From: Kaiparowitsia implicata GSE-PSE-MK54-09C
Lineage (GTDB): Bacteria > Cyanobacteriota > Cyanobacteriia > Elainellales > Elainellaceae
Direction: 5' to 3'
Assembly (NCBI GenBank): GCA_019359435.1
Contig: JAHHHI010000062.1
Coordinates: 62,001-126,000, forward strand
DNA length: 64,000 nucleotides
The position numbers and the translations under genes were made by a program. Positions 1-9,216 of this stretch are shown piece after piece (position 1 is the first letter of the stretch; every line of letters begins with the position of its first letter). The notes beneath the pieces are model-generated. The model was not told where the DNA came from. It saw nothing but the letters and a program-made list of their open reading frames with translations, and ran no database searches.

Positions 1-68
1 CGCTCGAGGAATTGGATGATTTGATCGACGAGTTCAAGCGGACGTTCCCCGCCGAGGGTCAGGGGTAG
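1..68 (+). CDS. C-terminal fragment of an unknown protein
   Basis: Only the last 21 codons and a TAG stop (66-68) of a forward gene are visible, reading in the frame that begins at base 3. The residues are acidic and helix-like (LEELDDLIDEFKR) and end in AEGQG. This is too little to name a family. The next gene starts about 170 bp downstream and need not belong to the same transcript. Confidence 0.5.
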   Translation, partial: LEELDDLIDEFKRTFPAEGQG

Positions 69-235
69 GGCGATCGCTCTGGATATTCCGCACCTATCAG
101 CGATTTCGTTATGCCAACTATCTTGCGCAGGATAGGGCAGGGTGTTCGGCTAGGCCTGAGTCCTGTCGGTCATTGTGTCAGGCATTACATCTCGCCAGTT
201 TTTGTAAACGCTTTGTGAGCAACCGCTTTTCGACT

Positions 236-562
236 ATGGCGCATACCTATTCTGTTGAAATTCAGCATCAGGGAACGACCCACACGATTCCTGTTTCTGA
301 AGATGAGACCGTACTGAGCGCAGCGCAGGCGCAGGGGCTAGAGTTGCCCTACTCCTGTAGTGCTGGCGTTTGCACCACGTGTGCCGCAAAGCTGCAAGCG
401 GGCACGGTGGAGCAGTCTGATGCAATGGGAATTAATAAGGAGCTGCAAGAACAGGGGTTTGCCTTACTCTGCGTAGCCTATCCTCGCTCAGATTTGCGGA
501 TAGACACTGAGCAGGAAGACACTGTGTATGAGCTGCAGTTTGGACAATTTCAAAAGAAATAA
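236..562 (+). CDS. 2Fe-2S plant-type ferredoxin
   Basis: Small soluble electron carrier of 108 residues. The plant-type cluster motif is complete: Cys41, Cys46 and Cys49 in YSCSAGVCTTC, and the fourth Cys79 in ALLCVAY. The fold starts directly at the chosen ATG with a beta strand (TYSVEIQHQG). An in-frame ATG at 173 would add 21 residues that look non-native (CQALHLASFCKRF), so 236 is preferred. The C-terminal part (EQEDTVYELQFGQFQKK) extends a little beyond photosynthetic PetF and resembles the accessory ferredoxins of cyanobacteria. Its partner enzyme cannot be read from the context. The family call is sure, the specific role is not. Confidence 0.93.
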   Translation: MAHTYSVEIQHQGTTHTIPVSEDETVLSAAQAQGLELPYSCSAGVCTTCAAKLQAGTVEQSDAMGINKELQEQGFALLCVAYPRSDLRIDTEQEDTVYELQFGQFQKK

Positions 563-610
563 GAATGTAGTAGACCGGCCATACCAAACCCCATATGAAA
601 TCGGGGCGCT

Positions 611-877
611 ATGCTGACGCAGTTTGTGACAATTGAGGTGCCGCTAGAGGGCTTGCGGGTAGACAGAGTCAGTGCCGAGACTGGTTTGGCCCTGTCCCCT
701 GCTGCCGCCAATCTTCCGGCGGCCATTTACCAAGCGCTGAAACAGTATGGAGAACCGCTGCGCTGGGCGGTTACTGCGGTAGACACTCCTACTCGTACGG
801 CTACGGTAGAAGCGGTTGTGACTTACAGTGCCGATTGTCCCACTCGTTTCGAGACTCACACTATAAAAGATTTATGA
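611..877 (+). CDS. small hypothetical protein coupled to DUF3326 gene
   Basis: An 88-residue protein with no signal peptide or membrane segment and no motif I recognise. Its hydrophobic pattern suggests a small alpha/beta fold (strand-like FVTIEVPLEGLRV and TATVEAVVTYS around a central helix). It is probably real because its stop overlaps the next gene's start in an ATGA junction (874-877), the usual sign of translational coupling. The pairing suggests a shared task with the DUF3326 protein; the function is unknown. Confidence 0.6.
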   Translation: MLTQFVTIEVPLEGLRVDRVSAETGLALSPAAANLPAAIYQALKQYGEPLRWAVTAVDTPTRTATVEAVVTYSADCPTRFETHTIKDL

Positions 878-2007
878 CGCGTCCGTTTACGGTAGGGCTG
901 CTGGTGCCCACGGGGGTGGGTGCGGCGATTGGGGGCTATGCAGGCGATGCATTGCCGGTGGCGCGGGCGATCGCCCAAGTTGCTGATCGGCTAATCACCC
1001 ATCCAAACGTGCTCAACGGGGCCAGTCTTTATTGGCCGCTGCCCAATGCCTATTACGTAGAAGGCTATGGACTAGATCAGTTTGCCGCCGGGCAATGGGG
1101 GCTGCGCCCAGTGGACTATAACCGCATTGGTCTGTTGCTAGACAAAGCCATTGAGCCAGACTTGCGTCAGCGCCACCTGCAGGTGGCAGATGCAGCCCGC
1201 GCCACGCTGGGGCTGCACCTCACAGACTATGTGGTGACCGATGAGCCGTTGGGGGTGGAGTTGCGCACGGCTGCGTCTGGGGCAACGTGGGGCACGCTGC
1301 AACGCCCCGATAGCCTGCTGCGCGCTGCCGAGCGGCTGATCCACCAAGCGGGTGCGACGGCGATCGCCGTGGTGGCACGCTTTCCGGATGATGATGACAG
1401 CGCTGCACTGCAAAGCTATCGCCAGGGACAGGGCGTTGATCCGCTGGCGGGGGCAGAGGCTGTGATCAGCCATCTGGTGGTGCGAGAACTGCAGGTGCCC
1501 TGCGCCCATGCCCCAGCGCTTTCGCCGCTGCCGTTGGAACCGACGCTTTCCCCAAAATCGGCTGCGGAAGAATTGGGCTATACCTTTTTGCCCTGTGTGC
1601 TAGCCGGGCTGAGCCGTGCCCCGCAGTTTGTGCGCCACCGTCAAGGGCTCGATCGTGAGGGTGCCTTGTCTGACCTGTGGGCTGAGCAGATGGATGCGCT
1701 CGTGGTGCCTGCTACTGCCTGTGGCGGTAGTGCCGTAATGAATGGGCGATCGCCCCTGATCACCGTGCGCGACAACACCACCCGAATGCAGGTAAGCGCC
1801 CGTGATTTGGGGCTTTCTGCCATTGAAGTGCAGTCCTATCTGGAGGCGCTCGGAGTGCTAGTGAGCCTTAAGGCGGGAATTAGCCCCAGCGCTCTGCGCC
1901 CTCAGATTTCTCCGTTAGCGATGTTGCCTGAACAATCTGCCTCAGCCGCATTTGACGGTATGGCTTCTCCAGCACCGGGAATAGACGCGCTGTTGCGTTT
2001 GCCGTGA
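874..2007 (+). CDS. DUF3326 family protein
   Basis: A 377-residue protein of the DUF3326 family, conserved in cyanobacteria and plastid-bearing lineages and without a settled function. The start is the ATG inside ATGA at 874, giving MTRPFTVGLLVPTGVGA; a longer reading from 835 would add 13 residues inside the upstream gene. Glycine-rich N-terminal turns (VPTGVGAAIGGYAGDA) and a later ACGGSAVMNGRSPLI stretch are the most conserved-looking parts. No transmembrane segments are seen, so it is likely cytosolic. Family recognised from overall sequence, biochemical role unknown. Confidence 0.8.
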   Translation: MTRPFTVGLLVPTGVGAAIGGYAGDALPVARAIAQVADRLITHPNVLNGASLYWPLPNAYYVEGYGLDQFAAGQWGLRPVDYNRIGLLLDKAIEPDLRQRHLQVADAARATLGLHLTDYVVTDEPLGVELRTAASGATWGTLQRPDSLLRAAERLIHQAGATAIAVVARFPDDDDSAALQSYRQGQGVDPLAGAEAVISHLVVRELQVPCAHAPALSPLPLEPTLSPKSAAEELGYTFLPCVLAGLSRAPQFVRHRQGLDREGALSDLWAEQMDALVVPATACGGSAVMNGRSPLITVRDNTTRMQVSARDLGLSAIEVQSYLEALGVLVSLKAGISPSALRPQISPLAMLPEQSASAAFDGMASPAPGIDALLRLP

Positions 2008-2127
2008 TGCGCTGATTTAGGGCGATCGTCCTGCCATTTACGCCAAGACGACTTACTCCAAGATGGGTGACGTTTGATAGACTGAACCCAATCCGGCGAT
2101 CGCCGTAGATCTATATTCTTAGCCGCC

Positions 2128-2727
2128 GTGTCCCACCCTACCCCCCTGCCTCCCGAAACAGAAACCCTGAGCCGCATGCAAGTGTTGATTGCCATTGGCA
2201 TGACGGCAACGCTGCTGCTGGTGGTGTCGCGGGTGTGGTTGGCGCTCGATGATGTGTCGATGATTCTGCCCGTATGGAGCCCAGCAGCAGCAGGATTGGG
2301 CGTGCTGCTAGGGCTGGGGATTAGTGGAATGAGTGCGATCGCCTATCGGCTATGGGCGGCCTATCGCGACAGTGCCGACTATTTTCTAAATTTGGTGTTG
2401 CGGCCCTTGGCGCTACCCGACGTGCTGTGGTTAGGGGTATTGCCAGGGCTAAGCGAAGAATTGTTGTTTCGCGGCGTTATGCTGCCGGCCATTGGGCTGA
2501 ACTGGTTTGGGGTGCTGGTATCGAGCCTATGCTTTGGGGTGTTGCACTTTAACGGCACGCGACATTGGTCGTATGTGGCGTGGGCCAGTGTGATTGGGGC
2601 AACGCTGGGCCTGGTCGCGCTCTACACGTCGAATCTACTCATTCCCATCGTGGCGCATACGACTACCAACCTGCTGTCGAGTTGGTTGTGGAAGCTTCAG
2701 CATCCTCCACAAAGCGCGGATGCCTAG
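2128..2727 (+). CDS. CPBP family intramembrane metalloprotease
   Basis: Multi-spanning membrane protein of 199 residues in the CPBP (CAAX protease / bacteriocin-processing, Abi) family. All three catalytic motifs are visible: SEELLFRG (the EExxxR motif), FGVLHF (FxxxH) and the last-helix HTTTN (HxxxN/D), so it should be an active glutamate-type intramembrane protease. The start shown is a GTG; an in-frame ATG at 2176 (MQVLIAIGMT) is an alternative that begins just before the first membrane segment. Substrate is unknown; cyanobacterial members are mostly uncharacterised. Confidence 0.85.
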   Translation: MSHPTPLPPETETLSRMQVLIAIGMTATLLLVVSRVWLALDDVSMILPVWSPAAAGLGVLLGLGISGMSAIAYRLWAAYRDSADYFLNLVLRPLALPDVLWLGVLPGLSEELLFRGVMLPAIGLNWFGVLVSSLCFGVLHFNGTRHWSYVAWASVIGATLGLVALYTSNLLIPIVAHTTTNLLSSWLWKLQHPPQSADA

Positions 2728-2874
2728 AACGTGGGCAACAAACGTTCGAGCCAAGTTGCGATGGCTGCACGCGCTCAGCCTACCGATTCATGATGCGTCG
2801 ATGAAACTCTAGCGCTAGCGCAAGTTCCATCACACGACCTCTTTACTCTATGGTGCTTGAGGCGCTGATAGAAT

Positions 2875-2983
2875 TTCTATGTTGTAGACGCAACCCCAGT
2901 TCGGCACATGGATGAAACCATTCTGCCCGCGACGCGGGGCTGAAACAACGCCATCGAACTCTCGTTCTATGTTGTAGACGCAA
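2875..2983. repeat. 19-bp direct repeat, 90-bp period
   Basis: TTCTATGTTGTAGACGCAA occurs at 2875-2893 and again, without a mismatch, at 2965-2983. The flanks do not continue the identity. Two copies exactly 90 bp apart are too few for a CRISPR array; a paired protein-binding site or an old duplication remain possible. Confidence 0.75.
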
Positions 2984-3055
2984 GTCCGAACTCAGGCTAA
3001 ACCATTCAATCGCTGCAATCCGTTAGGGATAGATAAGTTTCATGCCCCTAAACGC

Positions 3056-3094
3056 TCAAAGAGGACAGGTGCCTAAGCAACCCGTCCTCTTTGA
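3056..3094. terminator. hairpin, probable terminator
   Basis: Perfect 11-bp inverted repeat TCAAAGAGGAC (3056-3066) and GTCCTCTTTGA (3084-3094) with a 17-nt loop. It sits just downstream of the minus-strand small gene ending at 3135 and could end its transcript. There is no clean T tract on either side, so the terminator reading is tentative. Confidence 0.5.
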
Positions 3095-3134
3095 ACTTAA
3101 CGTTGTCAGGTGCAGCACGAGGCACCTACAAAAC

Positions 3135-3347
3135 CTACAGAGTTTGGCGAGACACAAACTTTTCAAACGTGGCCTGGGTCTGATGCAAGAGCTGCGACCG
3201 CGGATCGGTGCTAGCGTCGAGCGTGGGTACTAGCTTGCGGGCATGAAGCGCCATGTGCAGCTGGAGATGGGCCACGTATTCGCTGAAATCTTCTTTGATG
3301 GGAGCGGTGCTCTGCGGGTGTTGAAAATCCAAAGTGTTGTTCCTCAT
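3135..3347 (-). CDS. small hypothetical protein
   Basis: A 70-residue minus-strand reading frame with a natural amino acid composition: an acidic/polar N-terminus and an amphipathic helical part (EYVAHLQLHMALHARKL, then HQTQATFEKFVSRQTL). It has no membrane segment or Cys motif. Support is indirect: it fills an otherwise empty spacer and is followed by a hairpin at 3056-3094. No family is recognised, and it could be spurious. Confidence 0.4.
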   Translation of the reverse strand: MRNNTLDFQHPQSTAPIKEDFSEYVAHLQLHMALHARKLVPTLDASTDPRSQLLHQTQATFEKFVSRQTL

Positions 3348-3484
3348 TGCTCGCCAGTATCTGTAGCTACGTATTAAAGCAACGCCTATGACGTTAGCAT
3401 GCAGCCTTTACGTTCTATTTTGGTTCGCAATGAAGCGTAATGCTTCTTTACCATTGTTAGGGTGATTGCTCCGTTTTGCGGTGG

Positions 3485-3787
3485 CTACCCCGCCAGCATG
3501 GCGATCGCCGCTGCCACACCCGCCCCAATCATCAGCAGGGCTGGCATCGGTTTGCGGGTTTTGGCATAGCGGACGATAAACACCACAACGAGCAAAAGGG
3601 TGATGGCGATCGCCCCACCTGCCGCCCAAGAGGCTCCCCTAATCCACAGCAGGGCACAGAGCAGCAACAGCACGCCGCTCACCAGCCCCGACACCAGCGA
3701 CGGCACGCTCTGCGCTTGCACATAGCCCACAATGCCGCCAATCAGGGTGAGCAGTCCATAGGCGATCGCTGCAATAATTCCGACCAT
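3485..3787 (-). CDS. TMEM14 family membrane protein
   Basis: A 100-residue integral membrane protein with about four hydrophobic segments (IIAAIAYGLLTLIGGIVGYV, then SLVSGLVSGVLLLLCALLWI, AITLLLVVVFIVRY, and a glycine/alanine-rich last helix). The pattern and the KTRKPMPALLMIGAGV loop match the TMEM14 / UPF0136 family, found in cyanobacteria, plastids and mitochondria. Plastid relatives (FAX) are implicated in fatty-acid export. The ATG at 3787 is chosen because the 18 residues upstream (AGGWNRTVFCNG) do not fit the family. The role in this organism is not known. Confidence 0.82.
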   Translation of the reverse strand: MVGIIAAIAYGLLTLIGGIVGYVQAQSVPSLVSGLVSGVLLLLCALLWIRGASWAAGGAIAITLLLVVVFIVRYAKTRKPMPALLMIGAGVAAAIAMLAG

Positions 3788-4055
3788 TCCCGCTGAATTA
3801 GTCCCGTTGCAAAAAACAGTTCTGTTCCATCCCCCCGCCAAGCGCCCAATCGGCCATCAGCTAGGAGGTCTCAAGAGTGGGTAACAGGCCATCAACCCCA
3901 GACGCTCCCCTGACTGTGGTTCACGACCTGTCACCTGCTTTATAGCGTACACCCATGCGTTCCAACAAAAATGCCCGCAATCGAGGGAACACCCTAGAGT
4001 TGCAACCCAGCGCCACCGTATGATTCAAACATAGGTATGTGATGAATCGATTGCT

Positions 4056-5438
4056 ATGACCCAGGTTGCTCCTCTTCTCGCGCTTCAGCAGCTCCAACGG
4101 CAGGCGGCAGGGCTACTGCTCTACCCAGCCGTGCTAAACGCTGAACCGGCGATCGCCCTACTAGATTTGCTAGACCAGTTAAATCAGATGGCGATCGCGC
4201 CAGTCGTTGCCGCTACAGACCATCAGGCGTGCTTGCGCGCCTATGGGCGGTGGTTTCAAGCCCTAGCGGCACAGGGCCAAAGCTGGCAAACCTGGCTGCT
4301 GTCGCAGATCTTGTGGGATGTCAATCCTCTCACCACGTGGGCGCAGCGGCATGGGCCGACCGATTTACCGCCCTCGCTAGTGGCGGCGGCTCAGCAAGAT
4401 TTGCGATCGCTCCAGGCTTTTTTTGCCCTGTCGGGCTATCAGGTGGCCCAATGGGTCGCGGCGGCGGTCGAGGCCGACCCCATTCCGGTCTGGACGACCG
4501 ATGAACCAGCCCCGGCGTTAGATTGGCTGCGATCGCGCCCCATTTGGCAGCACCTGCTCCATAGTCCCGATTGGTCAACCCAGGTATTTTCTCTAGCCGA
4601 ACACTACCAGTGCTATGGCACCGGCAATTTGGCACAGTATCGCGCGTTTCGCTGGCAGCAGGGGGCACTGGTGGGCATTCCCCATCCTGACCCCATCCAG
4701 CTTGCGGAATTAACCGGATACGAGCTGCCGCGTCAGGCGTTAATTCAAAATACCGAAGCATTGCTGGCAGGGTATCCGGCCCTGCACACCTTGCTCTACG
4801 GCAGTCGCGGCTCGGGGAAGTCGTCGTTGGTCAAGGCGCTGTTGAATGAATATGGCGATCGCGGATTGCGCTTAGTAGAAGTGCCGAAGGCTGATCTGGG
4901 GCACCTGCCCGCCATTGTCGATAGGCTGCGAGATGCGCCCCAGCGGTTCATTATCTTTGTGGATGATCTGTCCTTTGAGGAAGATGATGACGCCTTTAAG
5001 TCGCTGAAGGTGGTGCTAGAGGGCGGCGTCACGGCACGACCTGCCAATCTAGTGGTCTATGCCACCTCCAATCGTCGTCATTTAATTCGTGAGTTCCATA
5101 GCGATCGCCCTCGACCCAGCGACGCTGACGAAATCCACGCTTGGGATACCCTTCAAGAAAAACTGTCCTTCAGCGATCGCTTTGGGCTGACCCTCACCTT
5201 TGAACCTGCGGATCAGCCGACCTATCTCGCCATCGTACAGCACCTGGCCCAGCAAGCCCAGGTCGAACTCTCTCCGCAAGCGTTGGAATCGCGGGCGCTC
5301 CAGTGGGCCACCCGCCACAATGGGCGCTCTGGCCGCACCGCGCGGCAGTTTGTGGATGCACTGCGGGCTGAGTTGGCGCTGGCTCAATCGGCCTCGCAGC
5401 AAAGCCATCCCCTTCAGTCCCACAGGGGAATTTCCTAA
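4056..5438 (+). CDS. DUF815-type AAA ATPase
   Basis: A 460-residue protein with an AAA ATPase core of the DUF815 type in its C-terminal half. Walker A is GSRGSGKSS at residues 249-257 and Walker B is IIFVDDLSFEE near 300-310; a sensor-like YATSNRRHL and the family's DRPRPSDADEIHAWDT follow. The N-terminal ~200 residues are helical, rich in Gln and Trp, and have no recognised domain. It is likely a cytosolic ATP-driven remodelling protein with no assigned substrate. It stands alone, and the next gene is convergent. Confidence 0.85.
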   Translation: MTQVAPLLALQQLQRQAAGLLLYPAVLNAEPAIALLDLLDQLNQMAIAPVVAATDHQACLRAYGRWFQALAAQGQSWQTWLLSQILWDVNPLTTWAQRHGPTDLPPSLVAAAQQDLRSLQAFFALSGYQVAQWVAAAVEADPIPVWTTDEPAPALDWLRSRPIWQHLLHSPDWSTQVFSLAEHYQCYGTGNLAQYRAFRWQQGALVGIPHPDPIQLAELTGYELPRQALIQNTEALLAGYPALHTLLYGSRGSGKSSLVKALLNEYGDRGLRLVEVPKADLGHLPAIVDRLRDAPQRFIIFVDDLSFEEDDDAFKSLKVVLEGGVTARPANLVVYATSNRRHLIREFHSDRPRPSDADEIHAWDTLQEKLSFSDRFGLTLTFEPADQPTYLAIVQHLAQQAQVELSPQALESRALQWATRHNGRSGRTARQFVDALRAELALAQSASQQSHPLQSHRGIS

Positions 5439-5494
5439 ACGGACAGCAATAGGCTGAGCAGAAAGGAAGACGCTTTGTGGGGCGATCGCAGATG

Positions 5495-6661
5495 TTAGCG
5501 CTCAATGCCCAAGTGCTTATAGCAGCGCGGATCAGGCAGACTTGCTTTTTCGGGCTCGCGGGGAAACCAGAACGCCGTGCGCTTGCAAAGCTCAACCAGC
5601 ATCAGCATCAGAGGCACCTCGATCAGCACCCCAACCACCGTCGCCAGCGCCGCCCCAGAATTTAGGCCAAAGAGGACGACTGCGGTGGCGATCGCCACTT
5701 CAAAGTGATTGCTCGCCCCAATCAGCGCCGCCGGAGCTGCATCCTCATAGGTCATGCCTAGCTTCTGCGCCGCCACGTAGGTAATGCCAAAAATCAGATT
5801 GGTTTGCAGAAACAGCGGCACCGCAATCAGCAAAATATGAAGCGGATTCTGCACAATCACATCGCCCTTAAAGGCAAACAGCAGCACCAGCGTCAGCAGC
5901 AGCGCCACCGTTGCCACCGGACTTAGCACCTGCAAAAACCGCTGCCGAAACCACACTTCACCCTTATGCTTCAAAATCCAATAGCGAGAGTAAGCCCCCG
6001 TTAACAGTGGCAGTCCCACGTAGATCAGCACCGACAGCAGAATCGTTTGCCAAGGCACCGTCAGATCATTCGCGGCCAGCAACCAGCGCCCCAACGGCGC
6101 ATACAAAAACAGCATCGCCAAGGAATTGATCGCCACCATGACCAGGGTGTGGCCCTGGTTGCTGTAGGATAGGTAGCCCCACATCAGCACCATCGCCGTG
6201 CAGGGGGCAATGCCCAGCAAAATGGCCCCCGCGATATACGAGTTGGCCAGAGCGATTTCTGCCCCGCGCACCAGTTCTGTGCCGTCCAACAATGGGCTGA
6301 ACAGCCCGCCAAGAAAGAACTGCGCCAGCACCACCATTGTGAAGGGTTTAATCAGCCAGTTCACGACCAAGGTAAGAATGACGGGCTTGGGCGATCGCGC
6401 CGCATAGACCGCCTTCGAAAAGTCAATTTTCACCATGATGGGATACATCATGAAGAACAGGCAGATCGCGATGGGTATCGACACCTGATACAGGCTCATA
6501 GCATCTAGGGCGATCGCCACCCCAGGAAACACCCGCCCCAGGAGAATACCAGCCCCAATACACAGCGCCACCCACACCGTCAGATACCGCTCAAAGAAGC
6601 TAAGGCGACCACCCGCCTGAGAATCTATCGGTTGAGTCGAAGAATTAGAATGCATGAACAA
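5495..6661 (-). CDS. acr3: arsenite efflux permease, Acr3 family
   Basis: Ten-helix arsenite/H+ antiporter of the Acr3 (BART superfamily) type, 388 residues. Visible hallmarks are the N-terminal [18 protein letters not shown], the PIMVKIDF loop, and the conserved cysteine in [14 protein letters not shown], which is essential in characterised Acr3 proteins. It exports As(III) across the plasma membrane. It is the last gene of the minus-strand ars group, 44 bp downstream of arsJ, so probably co-transcribed. A second in-frame ATG two codons in (6655) is equally possible as the start. Confidence 0.95.
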   Translation of the reverse strand: MFMHSNSSTQPIDSQAGGRLSFFERYLTVWVALCIGAGILLGRVFPGVAIALDAMSLYQVSIPIAICLFFMMYPIMVKIDFSKAVYAARSPKPVILTLVVNWLIKPFTMVVLAQFFLGGLFSPLLDGTELVRGAEIALANSYIAGAILLGIAPCTAMVLMWGYLSYSNQGHTLVMVAINSLAMLFLYAPLGRWLLAANDLTVPWQTILLSVLIYVGLPLLTGAYSRYWILKHKGEVWFRQRFLQVLSPVATVALLLTLVLLFAFKGDVIVQNPLHILLIAVPLFLQTNLIFGITYVAAQKLGMTYEDAAPAALIGASNHFEVAIATAVVLFGLNSGAALATVVGVLIEVPLMLMLVELCKRTAFWFPREPEKASLPDPRCYKHLGIER

Positions 6662-6705
6662 TCATCACTGAGCGCATATGAACAGACCTAACCTCAGCAT
6701 AGAGG

Positions 6706-7965
6706 TCAGTCACCCCCCTCTGCACTCCAGGCCACAGCGGCGGCAGGGGGGTTCGGCAATTTAAGCGATACCAGCCATGCCGCCAGCACAAACAGCGATG
6801 ACACCCACAGGCACGCCGTCAGCCCACCAAACTGATACACCGCACCCGACAGCACCGTCCCCGCGAGGCGACCTGCCGAATTCGCCATGTAGTAAAAGCC
6901 CACATTCAGCGCCACTTTGTCGTCGTCAGTAAAGGCTAGCACCAGGTAGGAATGCACCGCAGAGTTAAACGCAAACACCAAGCCAAACAGCATTAGCCCA
7001 GCCACAATCGCCACATTGGGATCAAGGAACTGAGTCGCTAACAGAATCGCGATAATGGCAGGTACCACCGTCAACGCACCCGTCCAAAAGCGGATGGTGC
7101 TAGACTGCGGCGGCTGCCCCGAGCCAAACCGCCGAATCAGCGTAGGCGCAAGCGATTGCACAATGCCGTAGCCAATTACCCACAGGGCCAAAAAACCGCC
7201 AGTCTGAAAGAACGTCCAACCCAAAATATCCTGCAAAAACACCGGCAACCCCACCACAAACCAGACATCCCGAGAGCCAAACAAAAAGAATCGCGCCAGC
7301 GACAGGATGTTGATTTCTCTACTCTTAGAGAACAGCTGGTTGAACTTGATTTTTGCTTTGATTTTGCCCATGCCCTTGGGCAACAGCACACCCGTCGTCA
7401 TAATGGCAACCAGGGCGATCGCCATACTCCACAACGCAGGCACAAACCCAAACCAGGCCAGCAGCGCTGCCCCCACAAAAAAGCCCACGCCCTTCAGTGC
7501 ATTCTTTGATCCCGTGAGCACCGCCACCCACTTGAACAGCGACGACTGGGCATCTTGCGGCACCACCAGACGAATCGCGCTCTTAGAGCTCATCTTCGTT
7601 AAGTCTTTGGCAACCCCCGAAAAGGCCTGAGATATCATCACAAACAGCACCGCAAACCATTGAGGCCAGCCCTGATTTAAGAATGACAGCATGACTAAGG
7701 CAAAGACCTGTAGCCCAATGCCGCTGTAAAGCGTCAGCTTTAGCCCCATTTGTGACCCAATCCACCCCCCTAAAAAGTTGGTGACAATCCCAAAGATTTC
7801 GTAGAACAAAAATAACGTGGCGATTTCGAGCGGCGTGTAGCCAATCTGGTTGAAATAGAGCAGCACAATCATCCGCAGCGCACCATCCGTGACGGTATAG
7901 CCCCAATAGGCCAGCGTAACGATGGAATAGTCCTTAAGGTTGGCTTTTGACGCAGAAGAGGTCAT
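6706..7965 (-). CDS. arsJ: organoarsenical efflux MFS transporter ArsJ
   Basis: A 419-residue, 12-helix major facilitator protein. The start region (KDYSIVTLAYWGYTVTDGAL), the GVAKDLTKMSSKSAIR loop and SLFKWVAVLTGSKNALKGVG are typical of ArsJ. In characterised systems ArsJ exports 1-arseno-3-phosphoglycerate, the unstable product made when GAPDH uses arsenate in place of phosphate; outside the cell it breaks down to arsenate. The gene lies directly after its dedicated GAPDH, 86 bp apart on the same strand, the standard arrangement for this two-gene arsenate resistance path. Confidence 0.94.
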   Translation of the reverse strand: MTSSASKANLKDYSIVTLAYWGYTVTDGALRMIVLLYFNQIGYTPLEIATLFLFYEIFGIVTNFLGGWIGSQMGLKLTLYSGIGLQVFALVMLSFLNQGWPQWFAVLFVMISQAFSGVAKDLTKMSSKSAIRLVVPQDAQSSLFKWVAVLTGSKNALKGVGFFVGAALLAWFGFVPALWSMAIALVAIMTTGVLLPKGMGKIKAKIKFNQLFSKSREINILSLARFFLFGSRDVWFVVGLPVFLQDILGWTFFQTGGFLALWVIGYGIVQSLAPTLIRRFGSGQPPQSSTIRFWTGALTVVPAIIAILLATQFLDPNVAIVAGLMLFGLVFAFNSAVHSYLVLAFTDDDKVALNVGFYYMANSAGRLAGTVLSGAVYQFGGLTACLWVSSLFVLAAWLVSLKLPNPPAAAVAWSAEGGD

Positions 7966-8051
7966 GGGGGCTAGGGGGTTGAAGGTGGGGATTGTTTAGA
8001 AGTGAGCGAGAAGTTAAACAGCGCCAGTGGAACCCCGTTTAGAGGGCCCGT

Positions 8052-9062
8052 TTAGAGGGATAGTGCAACCTTGCGAGCCAGTTCCACCATGCGGTTGGAG
8101 TAGCCCCATTCGTTGTCATACCAGGCGTAGAGTTTGACATGAGTTTCATTGACCACCATGGTGGAGAGCGCATCAATGATGGAAGATCGCGGATCGTCTT
8201 TGTAGTCAATCGAAACGAGAGGACGCTCTTCGTAGCCGAGAATGCCCTTCAGAGGCGCAGCTTCTGATGCGGTCTTGAGCAGTTGATTCACTTCGTCAAC
8301 CGTGGTGGGGCGCTCAACCTCAAATACGCAGTCGGTCAGGGAGGCATTGAGGAGCGGCACTCGCACTGCATGGCCGTTGAGCTTGCCTTTTAGCTCGGGA
8401 TAGATGAGGGCGATCGCCGTAGCTGACCCAGTCGTGGTCGGAATTAGCGACAAATAGGTCGCACGGGCACGACGTAGATCCTTATGCGGCGCATCCACAA
8501 TCGTTTGGGTGTTGGTGTTGTCGTGAATGGTGGTGATGGAGCCGTGCTTAATCCCCAATCCTTCATGGATGACTTTGACCACAGGTGCAAGGCAGTTAGT
8601 GGTGCAAGAGGCTGCCGTCAGCAGGTGGTGCTCATCGGGAGCATAGAGATGGTCGTTTACCCCCATCACGACATTCAGAGCCTGCTCCTTGACGGGCGCT
8701 GCCACAATCACCTTGCGAACGCCGCGCTTAAAGTAGGAGTCGAGCGTCTCAGGCGTGCGAAACTTGCCAGAGCACTCCAGCACAAGATCCACGCCCAAGT
8801 CATCCCAAGGCACCTCTCCGGGAGCTTTGTACTCTGAGAAACTTAGGGATCGATCGTCAATCCACACGTGCTCATCTCGCGCTTCGACCTCAGGAGCCCA
8901 CCGACCATGCACCGAATCAAACTTGAGTAGATGAGCAGCCGTTACGGCCCCGCCCTTCACTTCATTGAGATGGACAAACTCCAACTCCGGCCAATCCCAC
9001 GCTGCCCGCAGTGCCAACCGTCCAATTCGTCCAAAGCCGTTAATGCCTACTCTGATTGCCAT
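8052..9062 (-). CDS. ArsJ-associated glyceraldehyde-3-phosphate dehydrogenase
   Basis: A 336-residue GAPDH. The NAD-binding start is [16 protein letters not shown], and the catalytic cysteine is in [13 protein letters not shown]. Linked to arsJ, it most likely serves arsenate detoxification: it arsenylates glyceraldehyde-3-phosphate to give 1-arseno-3-phosphoglycerate, which ArsJ exports. The ATG at 9062 is chosen because AGGAGAG lies about 9 nt upstream and the protein then begins at the Rossmann strand; a longer frame to 9143 adds an unlikely arginine-rich leader. It is the first gene of the efflux operon, read from the promoter near 9189-9216. Confidence 0.93.
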   Translation of the reverse strand: MAIRVGINGFGRIGRLALRAAWDWPELEFVHLNEVKGGAVTAAHLLKFDSVHGRWAPEVEARDEHVWIDDRSLSFSEYKAPGEVPWDDLGVDLVLECSGKFRTPETLDSYFKRGVRKVIVAAPVKEQALNVVMGVNDHLYAPDEHHLLTAASCTTNCLAPVVKVIHEGLGIKHGSITTIHDNTNTQTIVDAPHKDLRRARATYLSLIPTTTGSATAIALIYPELKGKLNGHAVRVPLLNASLTDCVFEVERPTTVDEVNQLLKTASEAAPLKGILGYEERPLVSIDYKDDPRSSIIDALSTMVVNETHVKLYAWYDNEWGYSNRMVELARKVALSL

Positions 9063-9188
9063 CTGCGTGCTGCTCTCCTCTGAGGCGATCCACTGAACCG
9101 AGTTTTGTAGTTGGGTAGAACCGCGTCGCCTAGCAATTCGCAACTCTGCTTGACGATTGCTTGCGATCGCTCACCCATTTCCCTCATC

Positions 9189-9216
9189 ATCATTTCAAAA
9201 AATGTTGATTTGTCAA
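9189..9216 (-). promoter_or_regulatory. promoter of gap-arsJ-acr3 with embedded ArsR-type operator
   Basis: On the minus strand a perfect -35 hexamer TTGACA (9216-9211) is followed after 16 nt by AATGAT (9194-9189) as -10. Between and across them lies ATCAA-N6-TTGAA (9209-9194) continuing into ATGA (to 9190), which matches 17 of 20 positions with the site before arsR at 9907-9926. An operator filling the promoter spacer is the usual ArsR repression layout. Binding by this ArsR is inferred from the shared sequence. Confidence 0.7.

Larger units (their letters stand above)
2728..3134. other. gene-free stretch with a 19-bp direct repeat
   Basis: About 400 bp with no convincing gene. It holds two exact copies of a 19-bp word, a small CCCGC-GAC-GCGGG hairpin (2926-2938) followed by GCTGAAAC, and the 11-bp hairpin at 3056-3094. 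No transposase remnant or tRNA is visible. Confidence 0.6.

Noticed and set aside
2875-2983. CRISPR array
   Set aside because: Only two copies of a 19-bp word, no regular spacers, no cas genes in the window.
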